64,000 bases of DNA from Pseudomonas marginalis (GCF_001645105.1 NZ_LKEG01000052.1:188508-252507); one strand, 5' to 3'. Counted from the stretch's first letter, positions 16,158 to 26,170 are shown. Made by a program: numbers and translations. Notes: generated by a model from the letters alone, not told the origin.

Positions 16158-17258
16158 ATTAAACCGCTTTTCGCCAAAGGCCCCTCATTGGGCGTGCGCC
16201 TGTTGGTGCTGGTCGTGCTTTCGGTCGCGCTGATGGTGGTCGATGCCCGCTTTGCACTGCTCAAGCCCGTGCGTAGCCAGATGTCGCTGGTGTTGATGCA
16301 GACTTACTGGATCACCGACCTGCCACAACGTCTCTACCAGGGCGTGGCCAGCCAATTCGGCAGCCGCACCGAGCTGGTCGCCGAGAACGAAAAACTCAAG
16401 ACCGAAAACCTGCTGTTGCAGGGGCGCATGCAAAAGCTCGCGGCCCTCACCGAGCAGAACGTTCGGCTGCGCGAGTTGCTCAATTCCTCCGCACTGGTCA
16501 ACGAAAAGGTCGAAGTGGCCGAGTTGATCGGCATGGACCCCAACCCCTTCACCCATCGCATCATCATCAACAAGGGTGAGCGCGACGGTGTGGTCCTTGG
16601 CCAGCCGGTGCTCGATGCCCGTGGCCTGATGGGCCAGGTGGTTGAGCTGATGCCCTACACCTCACGGGTGTTGCTGCTGACGGACACCACCCACAGCATT
16701 CCGGTGCAGGTGAACCGCAACGGCCTGCGTGCGATCGCCAGCGGCACCGGTAACCCTGAACGGCTGGAGTTGCGCCATGTGGCCGATACTGCCGACATCA
16801 AGGAAGGCGACTTGTTGGTCAGTTCCGGCCTGGGTCAGCGTTTCCCAGCGGGTTACCCGGTGGCGACCGTCAAGGAAGTGATCCACGATTCCGGCCAGCC
16901 GTTCGCCATTGTGCGTGCCGTGCCTACCGCCGCCTTGAACCGCAGCCGCTACCTGCTGCTGGTGTTCAGCGACAACCGCACCCCGGAAGAGCGCGCCAAC
17001 GACGCCGCCCAGGCCCAGGAGGCGGAAGACAAGCAAAACGGTACAGCGCCGATCGTTCCCACAACCGTGCCGAAACCGGCATTCGTGGGGCCGCCCGCGC
17101 CTGTCGCTGCTCCGGCAGCGCCGGTGGCCACCCCGGTCAAACCGGCAGCCCACAGCGCACGCCCGGTTAAACCGACAACGACTAAGCCACCGGCCACCAC
17201 GCCTGCAGCCAAGCCTCCGGCAAGCGCGCCGACCACCACGCGGCAGAGGGAGGAATAA
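16158..17258 (+). CDS. mreC: Rod-shape determining protein MreC
   Basis: MreC is a bitopic inner-membrane protein whose periplasmic beta domains link MreB to the elongasome enzymes. The protein has an N-terminal cytoplasmic stub, one membrane segment (LLVLVVLSVALMVVDA), a coiled coil (about 60-95), beta barrels, and an Ala/Pro-rich C-terminal tail of about 95 residues seen in pseudomonads. The start is unusual. The best-placed codon is ATT at 16158, seven bases after GGAGGAG, giving IKPLFAKGPSLGVRL. The nearest conventional start, TTG 16188, has only AAAGG and would remove ten conserved residues. The stop overlaps the mreD start as TAATG. Confidence 0.93.
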   Translation: MKPLFAKGPSLGVRLLVLVVLSVALMVVDARFALLKPVRSQMSLVLMQTYWITDLPQRLYQGVASQFGSRTELVAENEKLKTENLLLQGRMQKLAALTEQNVRLRELLNSSALVNEKVEVAELIGMDPNPFTHRIIINKGERDGVVLGQPVLDARGLMGQVVELMPYTSRVLLLTDTTHSIPVQVNRNGLRAIASGTGNPERLELRHVADTADIKEGDLLVSSGLGQRFPAGYPVATVKEVIHDSGQPFAIVRAVPTAALNRSRYLLLVFSDNRTPEERANDAAQAQEAEDKQNGTAPIVPTTVPKPAFVGPPAPVAAPAAPVATPVKPAAHSARPVKPTTTKPPATTPAAKPPASAPTTTRQREE

Positions 17259-17746
17259 TGGCCGGTACTCATTCGCGCAATGGCTGGATCGTCTGGCTGA
17301 CCTTCGCCATTGGCTTGCTGCTCAGCGTTTCGCCGCTGCCGCAGTTCATGGAAATCCTGCGCCCGCTCTGGCTGGCTTTGCTGCTGGCCTTCTGGTCGCT
17401 GAACCTGCCGCACAAAGTGGGTATGGTCACGGCGATGTTCCTGGGCTTGGCCGAGGATGTGCTCTATGGCACCTTGCTGGGCCAGAACGCGTTGATCCTG
17501 ACCCTGATCACCTTCCTGGTGCTGTCGTTGCAGCAGCGCCTGCGCATGTTCCCGATGTGGCAGCAGTGCCTGGTGATCCTAGTGATCTTCGGCCTGGCGC
17601 AGCTTGTTCAACTGTGGCTCAGCGCCTTGACCGGCAATCGCCAGCCAACCCTGGCGCTGGTGCTGCCGGCCCTGGTCAGTGCCTTGCTGTGGCCATGGAT
17701 CAGTTTCGGTCTGCGCGGGCTGCGTCGTCGTTATAAAATCAATTGA
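17258..17746 (+). CDS. mreD: Rod-shape determining protein MreD
   Basis: MreD is a small inner-membrane partner of MreB and MreC in the elongasome. The 162-residue protein is almost wholly hydrophobic with about five membrane segments, and has the family pattern VGMVTAMFLGLAEDVLYGTLLG near the middle and short basic ends (LRGLRRRYKIN). Its ATG overlaps the mreC stop by one base, so it is translationally coupled. The maf gene follows 51 bases later. Confidence 0.94.
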   Translation: MAGTHSRNGWIVWLTFAIGLLLSVSPLPQFMEILRPLWLALLLAFWSLNLPHKVGMVTAMFLGLAEDVLYGTLLGQNALILTLITFLVLSLQQRLRMFPMWQQCLVILVIFGLAQLVQLWLSALTGNRQPTLALVLPALVSALLWPWISFGLRGLRRRYKIN

Positions 17747-17797
17747 ATGGATTGCGAGGCTCTGCCTGGTTATCGAACCCTACAGGGAGAGTCTGCA

Positions 17798-18394
17798 ATG
17801 AATTCGCTTTACTTGGCCTCGGGCTCTCCGAGGCGGCGTGAACTGCTGACCCAGATCGGTGTGCCCTTCACCGTGGTCAGCGCCGCCATTGATGAAACGC
17901 CTCTTACAAACGAAACCCCTGTTTCCTACGTCGAGCGCCTTGCGCGCGGCAAGGCAACGGCGGGTTTTGCTGCGCTTGAGCACACAACAGGCGCCTGCGT
18001 GCTGGGCGCCGATACCGCCGTGATTGTCGATGGCAAGATCCTCGGCAAACCGGTGGATCAGGCCGATGCCCTGGCCATGTTGACGGCCTTGGCGGGACGC
18101 GAACATGAAGTCCTTACCGCCATCGCGCTCACTGACGGCCAGCACTGCGAAACGCGATGTGTCAGCAGTCGAGTGCTTTTCCGTGGGATTTCCGTCGAGG
18201 AGGCCACAACCTACTGGCACAGTGGCGAACCCCATGACAAAGCGGGCGGCTATGCTATCCAAGGCCTGGGTTCGGTGTTTGTCGCCGGGCTCAATGGCAG
18301 TTATTCCGCTGTGGTAGGCCTGCCGGTGTGTGAAACCGCGCAACTGCTCGATCAATTCGGCATACCCTGTTGGCAAAACATCACCGCGCGCTGA
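17798..18394 (+). CDS. maf: Maf/YhdE-type nucleoside triphosphate pyrophosphatase
   Basis: Maf proteins hydrolyse dTTP, UTP and modified nucleotides to monophosphates and can affect septation. The 198-residue protein begins LYLASGSPRRRELLTQIG, the family signature with the SxxRR nucleotide motif, and has the catalytic ADTAVIVDG and KPVDQADALAML. The ATG at 17798 follows AGGGAGA; the frame is open back to 17747 but that start lacks a ribosome site. By motif it is closest to the YhdE (dTTP/UTP) subgroup. It lies between mreD and rng, as in many gammaproteobacteria. Confidence 0.93.
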   Translation: MNSLYLASGSPRRRELLTQIGVPFTVVSAAIDETPLTNETPVSYVERLARGKATAGFAALEHTTGACVLGADTAVIVDGKILGKPVDQADALAMLTALAGREHEVLTAIALTDGQHCETRCVSSRVLFRGISVEEATTYWHSGEPHDKAGGYAIQGLGSVFVAGLNGSYSAVVGLPVCETAQLLDQFGIPCWQNITAR

Positions 18395-18464
18395 ACGCCG
18401 TACGCCAGCGCCCAGCCTTAAGCGATCGGTCACTATTGTGAAAACGCCTGAACGAGACCCAGCC

Positions 18465-19922
18465 ATGAGTGAAGAGATTCTGATCAATATCACGCCGATG
18501 GAATCGCGCGTGGCGGTGGTAGAGAACGGTGTTCTGCAAGAAGTGCACGTGGAGCGCACCCAGAAGCGCGGAATTGTCGGCAATATCTACAAAGGCAAGG
18601 TGGTGCGCGTACTGCCGGGCATGCAGGCGGCATTTGTCGACATCGGCCTGGACCGCGCGGCGTTTATCCATGCTTCGGAAATTTCCCTGCGCGAAGGCCC
18701 TGCGGTAGAAAGCATCAGCGCCCTGGTGCATGAAGGGCAAAGCCTGGTGGTGCAAGTCACCAAGGACCCCATCGGCTCAAAGGGCGCACGCCTGACCACT
18801 CAGCTGTCGATTCCGTCGCGGTACCTGGTTTATATGCCGCGCACTGCCCATGTCGGCATTTCCCTGAAGATCGAAGACGAAGCCGAGCGCGAGCGCCTGA
18901 AGAAGGTGGTCAGCGACTGCGTGGCGGCCGAAGGCATCAAGGAGGCGGGCGGTTTTATCCTGCGTACCGCCGCCGAAGGTGCCGGTGCCGATGAGATCCT
19001 GATGGACATCCGTTACCTGCGACGCCTGTGGGACCAGATCGATGCCCAGATCAAGACCATCAGTGCGCCAAGCGTTATTTATGAAGACCTGGGCCTGGCC
19101 CTGCGCACGCTGCGCGATTTGGTCAGCCCCAAGATTGAGAAAATTCGCATCGACTCGCGGGAAACTTTTCAGCGCACCACGCAGTTTGTTGCCGAGCTGA
19201 TGCCGGAAATTGCCGACCGCCTGGAACATTACCCTGGCGAGCGACCGATTTTCGACCTGTATGGCGTCGAAGACGAAATCCAGAAGGCCCTCGAGCGCAA
19301 AGTGCCGCTCAAATCCGGCGGCTACCTGGTGGTCGACCCGGCGGAAGCCATGACCACCATTGACGTCAACACCGGTGCGTTTGTCGGCCATCGCAACCTT
19401 GAAGAGACCATCTTCAAGACCAACCTCGAAGCGGCCACCGCGATTGCCCGCCAGCTGCGCCTGCGTAACCTGGGCGGCATCATCATCATCGACTTCATTG
19501 ACATGGAAGACGAAGAGCACCAGCGCCAAGTGTTGCGTACCCTCGAAAAGCAGCTGGAACGCGACCACGCCAAGACCAATATCATCGGCATCACCGAGCT
19601 GGGCCTGGTGCAGATGACCCGCAAGCGCACCCGCGAAAGTCTCGAGCAAGTGCTGTGCGAGCCGTGCAGCAGTTGCCAGGGGCGCGGTAAGTTGAAGACC
19701 CCGGAAACGGTTTGCTACGAGATTTTCCGGGAAATCTTACGAGAGGCGCGTGCCTACCAGGCCGAAGGTTATAGAGTGCTCGCCAACCAGAAGGTGGTCG
19801 ACCGGTTGCTGGACGAAGAGTCCGGTAACGTGGCCGAACTGGAGGGGTTTATCGGGCGCACCATTCGTTTCCAGGTTGAAACCATGTATTCACAGGAACA
19901 ATACGACGTGGTGCTGCTCTGA
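18465..19922 (+). CDS. rng: Ribonuclease G
   Basis: RNase G is a single-strand endonuclease that matures the 5' end of 16S rRNA and degrades some mRNAs. The 485-residue protein matches E. coli RNase G in length. An S1 domain at about 40-130 (GNIYKGKVVRVLPGMQAAFVDIG begins near 37), the catalytic DNase I-like part with VDVNTG-type metal site (TIDVNTG near 305) and IIIDFIDM, and the zinc-link CEPCSSCQGRG near 400 are all visible. The ATG at 18465 replaces an upstream open frame that has no ribosome site. It lacks the long C-terminal scaffold of RNase E. Confidence 0.95.
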   Translation: MSEEILINITPMESRVAVVENGVLQEVHVERTQKRGIVGNIYKGKVVRVLPGMQAAFVDIGLDRAAFIHASEISLREGPAVESISALVHEGQSLVVQVTKDPIGSKGARLTTQLSIPSRYLVYMPRTAHVGISLKIEDEAERERLKKVVSDCVAAEGIKEAGGFILRTAAEGAGADEILMDIRYLRRLWDQIDAQIKTISAPSVIYEDLGLALRTLRDLVSPKIEKIRIDSRETFQRTTQFVAELMPEIADRLEHYPGERPIFDLYGVEDEIQKALERKVPLKSGGYLVVDPAEAMTTIDVNTGAFVGHRNLEETIFKTNLEAATAIARQLRLRNLGGIIIIDFIDMEDEEHQRQVLRTLEKQLERDHAKTNIIGITELGLVQMTRKRTRESLEQVLCEPCSSCQGRGKLKTPETVCYEIFREILREARAYQAEGYRVLANQKVVDRLLDEESGNVAELEGFIGRTIRFQVETMYSQEQYDVVLL

Positions 19923-19949
19923 TCCTCATTCGTTTACTTTTCAAGAGAC

Positions 19950-19969
19950 CGGCAGACCTTGATCTGCCG
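19950..19969 (+). other. Short hairpin between rng and yhdP
   Basis: CGGCAGA-CCTTGA-TCTGCCG is a 7-bp perfect inverted repeat. It has no T-run, so it is not a standard terminator; it may protect the 3' end of the rng message. Confidence 0.35.
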
Positions 19970-19998
19970 TCCGACTACCGCCTTGAGGGTCGCCTGAC

Positions 19999-22900
19999 AT
20001 GGAGCGTCTGATACGCTTTTTTGCCGCTTTGACCCGTTGGGGCCTGGGCCTCTGCGCGTTGCTGCTGGTATTGGCGGCGGTGTACGTGAGCCTCGGTCGT
20101 GAGTTGACCCCGCTGGTGGCCGAGTACCGTGCCGAAGTCGAGGTCAAGGCCCAGGCTGCGGTGCAGATGCCTTTGCACATCGGCAGCCTCGAAGGCCGCT
20201 GGAGCGGCTTCGCGCCGGTATTGCTGGCCCATGATGTGATGGTGGGCGAGGGCAGCAGTGCCTTGCGCCTGGACCAGGTCGAAGTGGTGCCGGATATCTG
20301 GGCCAGCCTGATGGCCCGCGAAGTCCGCATTGCGCATCTGCAGGTCAGTGGCCTGCAACTCAGCGTCAAGGAAGACAAGGACGGGCATTGGGCACTGCAA
20401 GGCCTGCCGGTGCAGGACGACCAGCCGCTGGACCCGGAGCAGTTGCTCAAGCGCATGCAAGTGGTCAAGCGCGTGTCTCTGCTCGACAGCCAGGTGACGT
20501 TGCAACCGTTTGACCATGCACCGGTGACCCTTACCTATGTCGGCCTGAGCCTGCACACCGGCGCCACCCGCCAGCGCCTGGACGCGCGCCTGACCCTGCC
20601 CGACGGCCAGCCCCTTGCCGTCAGCCTGCGCACCCGTATTCGCGCCAGCCAGTGGAAGGAGGGTGAAGTCCAGGCCTACCTGAGCCTGCCGCAAAGCGAT
20701 TGGGCCAAGTGGATTCCGGCCAAGCTGACCCAACAGTGGAAACTCACCCAATTCAAGGCCGGCGGCGAATTCTGGCTGAACTGGGCCAAGGGCACTGTGC
20801 AGAGCGCGGTGGTGCGCCTTAACTCGCCGCAGGTGAAGGGCAGCTACGCCGACCGTAAGCCTGTCCATATCGAAAATCTCGCGCTCACCGCTTACCTGCA
20901 ACGCAGTGACACCGGCCTCAAGGTGCTGTTCGACTCGCTGGCGATGAACCTGGGGGAGACCCGCTGGGAATCTCGCCTGCAAGTGCAACAGCGCCTGGCC
21001 ACCGACAAGGACCCGGAAGTCTGGAAGCTCCAGGCTGACCGTCTGGACCTGACGCCGATCACACCATTGCTCAACGCCCTGGCGCCGCTGCCGGAAGGTT
21101 TTGCCAAGACGATCCAGCACCTCAAGGCCACAGGCCTGCTACGCAATGTGCTGGTGGATTTTCGGCCTCAAGACACTACCGATCAAAAAGTCAGCTTCGC
21201 CGCTAACCTCGAGCGCATCGGTTTTGATGCCTACTTCGGCGCGCCGGCTGCGCGTAACGTGTCCGGCAGCATCAGCGGCGACCTGGGTCATGGCGAGTTG
21301 CGCATGGACAGCAAGGACTTTTCCCTGCACCTCGATCCGATCTTTGCCAAGCCCTGGCAGTACATGCAGGCGAATGCGCGCCTGACGTGGAAACTGGACA
21401 AAGAGGGGTTCACCCTGATTGCGCCGTATATCAAGGTGCTGGGGGAAGAGGGCAAGATCGCCGCCGATTTCCTGATTCGCCTGCATTTTGATCACAACCA
21501 GGAAGACTACATGGACCTGCGGGTCGGCATGGTCGATGGCGATGGGCGCTTCACGCCCAAATACCTGCCGGCGGTGTTGAGTCCTGCGCTGGATGAGTGG
21601 CTACGCACCGCGATCCTCAAGGGCGCAGTGGATGAAGGCTTCTTCCAGTATCAAGGTTCGTTGAACCACGATGCGCTGCCGGCCTCGCGCAATATCAGCC
21701 TGTTCTTCAAGGTGCATGATGCCGAACTGGCCTTCCAGCCGGGCTGGCCTCATGTCAGCAAGGTCAAGGGCGAGGTCTTCGTCGAGGAAAGTGGTGTGCG
21801 TATCCTCGCCAGCAAAGGCCAGTTGCTCGACACCAAGGTCAAGGACATCTACGTCAATATTCCCCACGCACCTGAAGGCAAAGACAGCCATCTGCTGCTC
21901 ACGGGTGGGTTTGCCGGTGGCTTGGGCGATGGTCTGAAAATCCTCCAGGACGCGCCGATCGGCACGGCATCGACGTTTGCCGGCTGGAAAGGTGAGGGCG
22001 ACTTGCAAGGCAGCCTTGACCTGGACATTCCGCTGGCCAAGGGCACTGAGCCGAAAATCGTGGTGGACTTCAAAACGGATAAGGCGCGCCTGCAACTGGC
22101 TGAGCCCACCCTGGACCTGACCCAGCTCAAGGGCGACTTCCGTTTCGACAGCGCCAAGGGCCTCAGTGGCCAGAACATCACAGCCCAGGCGTTCGACCGG
22201 CCAATCACCGCGCAGATCTTTGCCGACGGCAAACCGGGCAACATCAGCACACGCGTGGTTGCCAAGGGCCAGGTGACGGTCAAGCGGCTGACGGATTGGC
22301 TGAAAATTACCCAGCCGTTACCGGTGTCCGGCGATATTCCGTACCAGTTGCAACTGACTCTGGACGGCGCCGACAGCCAGTTGATGGTCAGCTCCAACCT
22401 CAAGGGCGTGGCAGTGGACTTGCCGGCGCCGTTCGGCATGCCGGCCAGCCAAGGGCGTGACAGTGTGTTCCGCATGACGTTACAAGGGGCCGAGCGCCGT
22501 TATTGGTTCGATTACGGCGAGTTGGCCAACTTTACCTTTGCTGCGCCGCCGGACAAATTCAATGACGGTCGCGGTGAGCTGTTCCTCGGTGATGGCGACG
22601 CCGTGCTACCGGGTGCCAAGGGATTGCGCATTCGCGGTGTGTTGTCGGAGCTCGATATCGATCCCTGGAAGAAACTGGTGGAGCGCTATGCCGGCAACGA
22701 TCCGGGCGGCAGCGCCAAGCAATTGCTCAGCGGTGCCGACTTCAAGGTAGGCAAGCTGACTGGGCTTGGCACCCAGTTCGATCAGGTCACTTTGCAGCTG
22801 GACCGCAAACCTGCGGCGTGGGGTTTGCAACTCGACAGCCAGCAGGCCAAGGGCACGGTTAACGTGCCCGACGCCAAAGGCGCGCCGATTGCGATCAACC

Positions 22901-23814
22901 TGCAATACGTGAAGCTGCCGGCGGTGGACCCAACGGTGCAAGCGGACGAAAACGCGCCGGACCCCTTGGCGAGTATCGATCCCAAGGATATTCCCGCGCT
23001 GGATATCGCCATCGACCAGTTGTTCCAAGGCCCGGACCTGATAGGTGCGTGGTCGCTGAAAATTCGCCCGACGGCCAAGGGCCTGGCCTTCAACAACCTG
23101 GACCTGGGCCTCAAGGGCATGCAGCTCAAGGGCGCCGGTGGTTGGGAAGGTGCGGCGGGTGACAGCAGCAGTTGGTACAAGGGCCGCTTGGACGGCAAGA
23201 ACATTGGCGATGTGCTCAAGGGCTGGGGTTATGCGCCCACCGTCACCAGCCAGGATTTCCACCTGGATGTGGACGGACGTTGGCCCGGTTCGCCGGCCTA
23301 TGTGGGGCCCAAGCGTTTCTCCGGCAGCCTGGATGCGGCATTCCGCAATGGCCAGTTTGTGGAAGTGGAAGGCGGTGCCCAGGCCCTGCGGGTATTCGGC
23401 CTGCTGAACTTCAACTCCATCGGGCGCCGGCTGCGCCTGGACTTCTCGGACTTGCTCGGCAAAGGCTTGAGTTATGACCGGGTAAAAGGCTTGTTGGCGG
23501 CCAGTAACGGTGTGTTCGTGACCCGTGAGCCGATCACCATGACCGGGCCTTCCACTAATCTGGAACTGAATGGCACCCTGGACCTGGTGGCTGACCGCGT
23601 TGATGCCAAGTTGCTGGTAACGCTGCCGGTGACCAACAACCTGCCGATCGCGGCGTTGATCGTTGGCGCGCCCGCGATTGGCGGTGCGTTGTTCCTGATC
23701 GACAAGTTGATTGGTGATCGGGTTTCCCGCTTCGCCAGCGTGCAATACAAAGTGGAAGGGCCATGGAAGGACCCAAAAATCACCTTCGACAAGCCATTTG
23801 AAAAGCCAAACTGA
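19999..23814 (+). CDS. yhdP: YhdP, AsmA-like phospholipid transport protein
   Basis: YhdP is one of the large AsmA-like proteins, with TamB and YdbH, that carry phospholipids from the inner to the outer membrane. The 1271-residue protein is full length: one N-terminal membrane segment (LGLCALLLVLAAVYVSLG, about 14-31), then a very long periplasmic part of repeated beta strands typical of a hydrophobic groove, and the conserved C-terminal AsmA-like region with SGSLDAAFRNGQFVEVEGGA and LFLIDKLIGD. The ATG follows GAGGGT. It stands in the conserved rng-yhdP-nit-tldD order and relates in function to the mla and lpt genes further right. Confidence 0.93.
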   Translation: MERLIRFFAALTRWGLGLCALLLVLAAVYVSLGRELTPLVAEYRAEVEVKAQAAVQMPLHIGSLEGRWSGFAPVLLAHDVMVGEGSSALRLDQVEVVPDIWASLMAREVRIAHLQVSGLQLSVKEDKDGHWALQGLPVQDDQPLDPEQLLKRMQVVKRVSLLDSQVTLQPFDHAPVTLTYVGLSLHTGATRQRLDARLTLPDGQPLAVSLRTRIRASQWKEGEVQAYLSLPQSDWAKWIPAKLTQQWKLTQFKAGGEFWLNWAKGTVQSAVVRLNSPQVKGSYADRKPVHIENLALTAYLQRSDTGLKVLFDSLAMNLGETRWESRLQVQQRLATDKDPEVWKLQADRLDLTPITPLLNALAPLPEGFAKTIQHLKATGLLRNVLVDFRPQDTTDQKVSFAANLERIGFDAYFGAPAARNVSGSISGDLGHGELRMDSKDFSLHLDPIFAKPWQYMQANARLTWKLDKEGFTLIAPYIKVLGEEGKIAADFLIRLHFDHNQEDYMDLRVGMVDGDGRFTPKYLPAVLSPALDEWLRTAILKGAVDEGFFQYQGSLNHDALPASRNISLFFKVHDAELAFQPGWPHVSKVKGEVFVEESGVRILASKGQLLDTKVKDIYVNIPHAPEGKDSHLLLTGGFAGGLGDGLKILQDAPIGTASTFAGWKGEGDLQGSLDLDIPLAKGTEPKIVVDFKTDKARLQLAEPTLDLTQLKGDFRFDSAKGLSGQNITAQAFDRPITAQIFADGKPGNISTRVVAKGQVTVKRLTDWLKITQPLPVSGDIPYQLQLTLDGADSQLMVSSNLKGVAVDLPAPFGMPASQGRDSVFRMTLQGAERRYWFDYGELANFTFAAPPDKFNDGRGELFLGDGDAVLPGAKGLRIRGVLSELDIDPWKKLVERYAGNDPGGSAKQLLSGADFKVGKLTGLGTQFDQVTLQLDRKPAAWGLQLDSQQAKGTVNVPDAKGAPIAINLQYVKLPAVDPTVQADENAPDPLASIDPKDIPALDIAIDQLFQGPDLIGAWSLKIRPTAKGLAFNNLDLGLKGMQLKGAGGWEGAAGDSSSWYKGRLDGKNIGDVLKGWGYAPTVTSQDFHLDVDGRWPGSPAYVGPKRFSGSLDAAFRNGQFVEVEGGAQALRVFGLLNFNSIGRRLRLDFSDLLGKGLSYDRVKGLLAASNGVFVTREPITMTGPSTNLELNGTLDLVADRVDAKLLVTLPVTNNLPIAALIVGAPAIGGALFLIDKLIGDRVSRFASVQYKVEGPWKDPKITFDKPFEKPN

Positions 23815-23862
23815 GAGCCTGTGGAGTAGCATGGCCGTACGCCCCTTACGGAGAGTCGGCCC

Positions 23863-24711
23863 ATGTCCTTTGCGGTAATTCAAATGGTCAGCCAGAGCGA
23901 TGTGCTGGCCAACCTGGCCCAGGCCCGTCGCTTGCTGGAGCAGGCTGCGGCAGGCGGTGCAAAGCTGGCGGTGCTGCCGGAAAACTTCGCTGCCATGGGC
24001 CGCCGCGACGTGGCGGATATCGGTCGCGCCGAGGCGCTGGGCGAAGGCCCGATCCTGCCATGGTTGAAACAGACCGCCCGCGACCTCACCTTATGGATAG
24101 TGGCGGGGACTTTGCCGCTGCCGCCGAAGGATCAACCGCACGCCAAGTCCAACGCTTGCTCGCTGCTGGTCGACGATCAGGGCGAAATCGTTGCCCGTTA
24201 CGACAAGCTGCACCTGTTCGATGTGGATGTCGCCGATGCTCGCGGTCGTTATCGCGAATCCGACGACTATGCTTTCGGGGGCAATGTGGTGGTGGCGGAT
24301 ACGCCCGTCGGTCGATTGGGCCTGACGGTGTGTTACGACTTGCGCTTCCCTGAGCTGTACAGCGAATTGCGCGCGGCGGGGGCCGAATTGATTACTGCGC
24401 CGTCGGCGTTTACGGCAGTGACCGGCGCGGCGCACTGGGATGTGCTAATTCGCGCTCGTGCCATCGAGACCCAGTGCTACCTGCTGGCGGCCGCCCAAGG
24501 TGGCGTGCATCCGGGGCCACGGGAAACCTATGGCCATGCAGCGATTGTCGACCCCTGGGGACGCGTGCTGGCACAACAGGATCAAGGCGAAGCGGTGCTG
24601 CTGGCCGAACGCGATAGCAGTGAACAGGCGTCGATAAGGGCGCGCATGCCGGTGGTCAACCATCGGCGCTTTTTCTCGCAGGGCGCACAGCGACCTGCTT
24701 CGGAACGATGA
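23863..24711 (+). CDS. Nitrilase-superfamily amidase, deaminated-glutathione-amidase-like
   Basis: This cytoplasmic enzyme belongs to the Nit branch of the carbon-nitrogen hydrolases. The catalytic triad is in place: Glu40 (LPENF), Lys115 (YDKLHLFDV) and Cys157 (LTVCYDLRFPEL), followed by the conserved RARAIETQCYLLAAAQGG near 205-222. The 282-residue length and the CYDLRFPEL form favour deaminated glutathione amidase, a metabolite-repair enzyme, over true nitrilases. The ATG has GGAGA upstream. It lies 48 bases after yhdP and 16 bases before tldD, so it is probably co-transcribed with tldD. Confidence 0.88.
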   Translation: MSFAVIQMVSQSDVLANLAQARRLLEQAAAGGAKLAVLPENFAAMGRRDVADIGRAEALGEGPILPWLKQTARDLTLWIVAGTLPLPPKDQPHAKSNACSLLVDDQGEIVARYDKLHLFDVDVADARGRYRESDDYAFGGNVVVADTPVGRLGLTVCYDLRFPELYSELRAAGAELITAPSAFTAVTGAAHWDVLIRARAIETQCYLLAAAQGGVHPGPRETYGHAAIVDPWGRVLAQQDQGEAVLLAERDSSEQASIRARMPVVNHRRFFSQGAQRPASER

Positions 24712-24727
24712 ATTTAAGGCCCTACCT

Positions 24728-26170
24728 ATGAGCGAGTTGTTGTCCTCAGTCAGTGAACACCTCCTGGCACCCGGTGGCGTGACCATCGAAAGTTTGCAAA
24801 CCGTGCTGGGCGATCTCGCCGGGCCCGGCATCGACGCGGCCGACCTGTATTTCCAGGGCCAGATCTCCGAGTCCTGGGCCCTTGAAGACGGGATCGTCAA
24901 GGAAGGCAGCTTCAACCTGGATCAAGGGGTGGGTGTCCGTGCGCAATCCGGTGAGAAAACCGGTTTTGCCTACAGTAACGCAATCACCCTGGAAGCCTTG
25001 GGCCTGGCGGCGCGTGCCGCGCGTTCGATCTCCCGTGCCGGGCAAAATGGCACGGTGCAGGCATTCAGCACCCAGGACGTGGCACAGTTGTACGCGCCGG
25101 ATAATCCCCTGGAAGTGATCAGCCGCGCGGAAAAGGTCGAGTTGCTCAAGCGTATCGACGCCGCCACCCGTGCCCTTGACCCGCGTATCCAGCAAGTCAC
25201 CGTCAGCATGGCGGGTGTGTGGGAACGAATCCTGGTGGCGTCCACCGATGGTGGCCTGGCGGCCGATGTGCGTCCGTTGGTGCGTTTCAATGTCAGTGTG
25301 ATCGTCGAACAGAACGGTCGCCGCGAACGCGGTGGTCATGGCGGCGGCGGGCGAACCGACTACCGTTATTTCCTCACCGACGACCGTGCCATGGGCTACG
25401 CCCGTGAAGCGTTGCGCCAAGCATTGGTCAATCTGGAAGCCATTCCGGCGCCGGCCGGTACCTTGCCGGTGGTGCTGGGTTCGGGCTGGTCCGGCGTGCT
25501 GCTGCACGAGGCCGTCGGCCATGGACTGGAAGGTGACTTCAACCGCAAGGGCAGTTCGGCCTACAGCGGGCGCATGGGCGAGATGGTTGCGTCCAAGCTC
25601 TGCACGATCGTGGATGACGGCACCCTGGCCGGGCGCCGTGGTTCGCTGAGCGTCGATGACGAAGGCACGCCGACCGAGTGCACCACCTTGATCGAGAACG
25701 GTGTGCTCAAGGGCTACATGCAAGACAAGCTCAACGCCCGCCTGATGGGCGTGGCACGCACCGGTAACGGTCGCCGTGAATCCTACGCGCACCTGCCGAT
25801 GCCGCGCATGACCAACACCTACATGCTTGGTGGCGAAAGCGACCCGGCGGAAATCATCGCCTCGGTGAAACGCGGCATCTACTGCGCCAACCTCGGTGGC
25901 GGCCAGGTGGACATCACCAGCGGCAAGTTCGTGTTTTCCACCAGCGAGGCGTATCTGATCGAAGACGGCAAGATTACCGCGCCGGTCAAAGGCGCAACGT
26001 TGATCGGTAATGGTCCGGAAGCCATGAGCAAGGTGTCGATGGTGGGTAACGACCTGTCGCTGGACAGCGGCGTGGGTACGTGCGGGAAAGATGGGCAGTC
26101 GGTGCCGGTGGGTGTCGGCCAGCCAACGCTGAAGATTGATGCGATCACCGTGGGTGGCACGGGGTCGTAA
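24728..26170 (+). CDS. tldD: Metalloprotease TldD
   Basis: TldD is the zinc-bearing subunit of the TldD/TldE (PmbA) heterodimeric protease that trims leader peptides of modified peptides and degrades unfolded short peptides. The 480-residue protein has the metal site LLHEAVGHGLEGDFNRKGSS-like block near 260-275, with the HExxxH motif and a downstream Cys ligand in IYCANLGGGQVDITSGKF. Its partner pmbA lies 0.7 kb downstream, separated by darP on the opposite strand. The start follows AAGGCCCT. Confidence 0.96.
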   Translation: MSELLSSVSEHLLAPGGVTIESLQTVLGDLAGPGIDAADLYFQGQISESWALEDGIVKEGSFNLDQGVGVRAQSGEKTGFAYSNAITLEALGLAARAARSISRAGQNGTVQAFSTQDVAQLYAPDNPLEVISRAEKVELLKRIDAATRALDPRIQQVTVSMAGVWERILVASTDGGLAADVRPLVRFNVSVIVEQNGRRERGGHGGGGRTDYRYFLTDDRAMGYAREALRQALVNLEAIPAPAGTLPVVLGSGWSGVLLHEAVGHGLEGDFNRKGSSAYSGRMGEMVASKLCTIVDDGTLAGRRGSLSVDDEGTPTECTTLIENGVLKGYMQDKLNARLMGVARTGNGRRESYAHLPMPRMTNTYMLGGESDPAEIIASVKRGIYCANLGGGQVDITSGKFVFSTSEAYLIEDGKITAPVKGATLIGNGPEAMSKVSMVGNDLSLDSGVGTCGKDGQSVPVGVGQPTLKIDAITVGGTGS

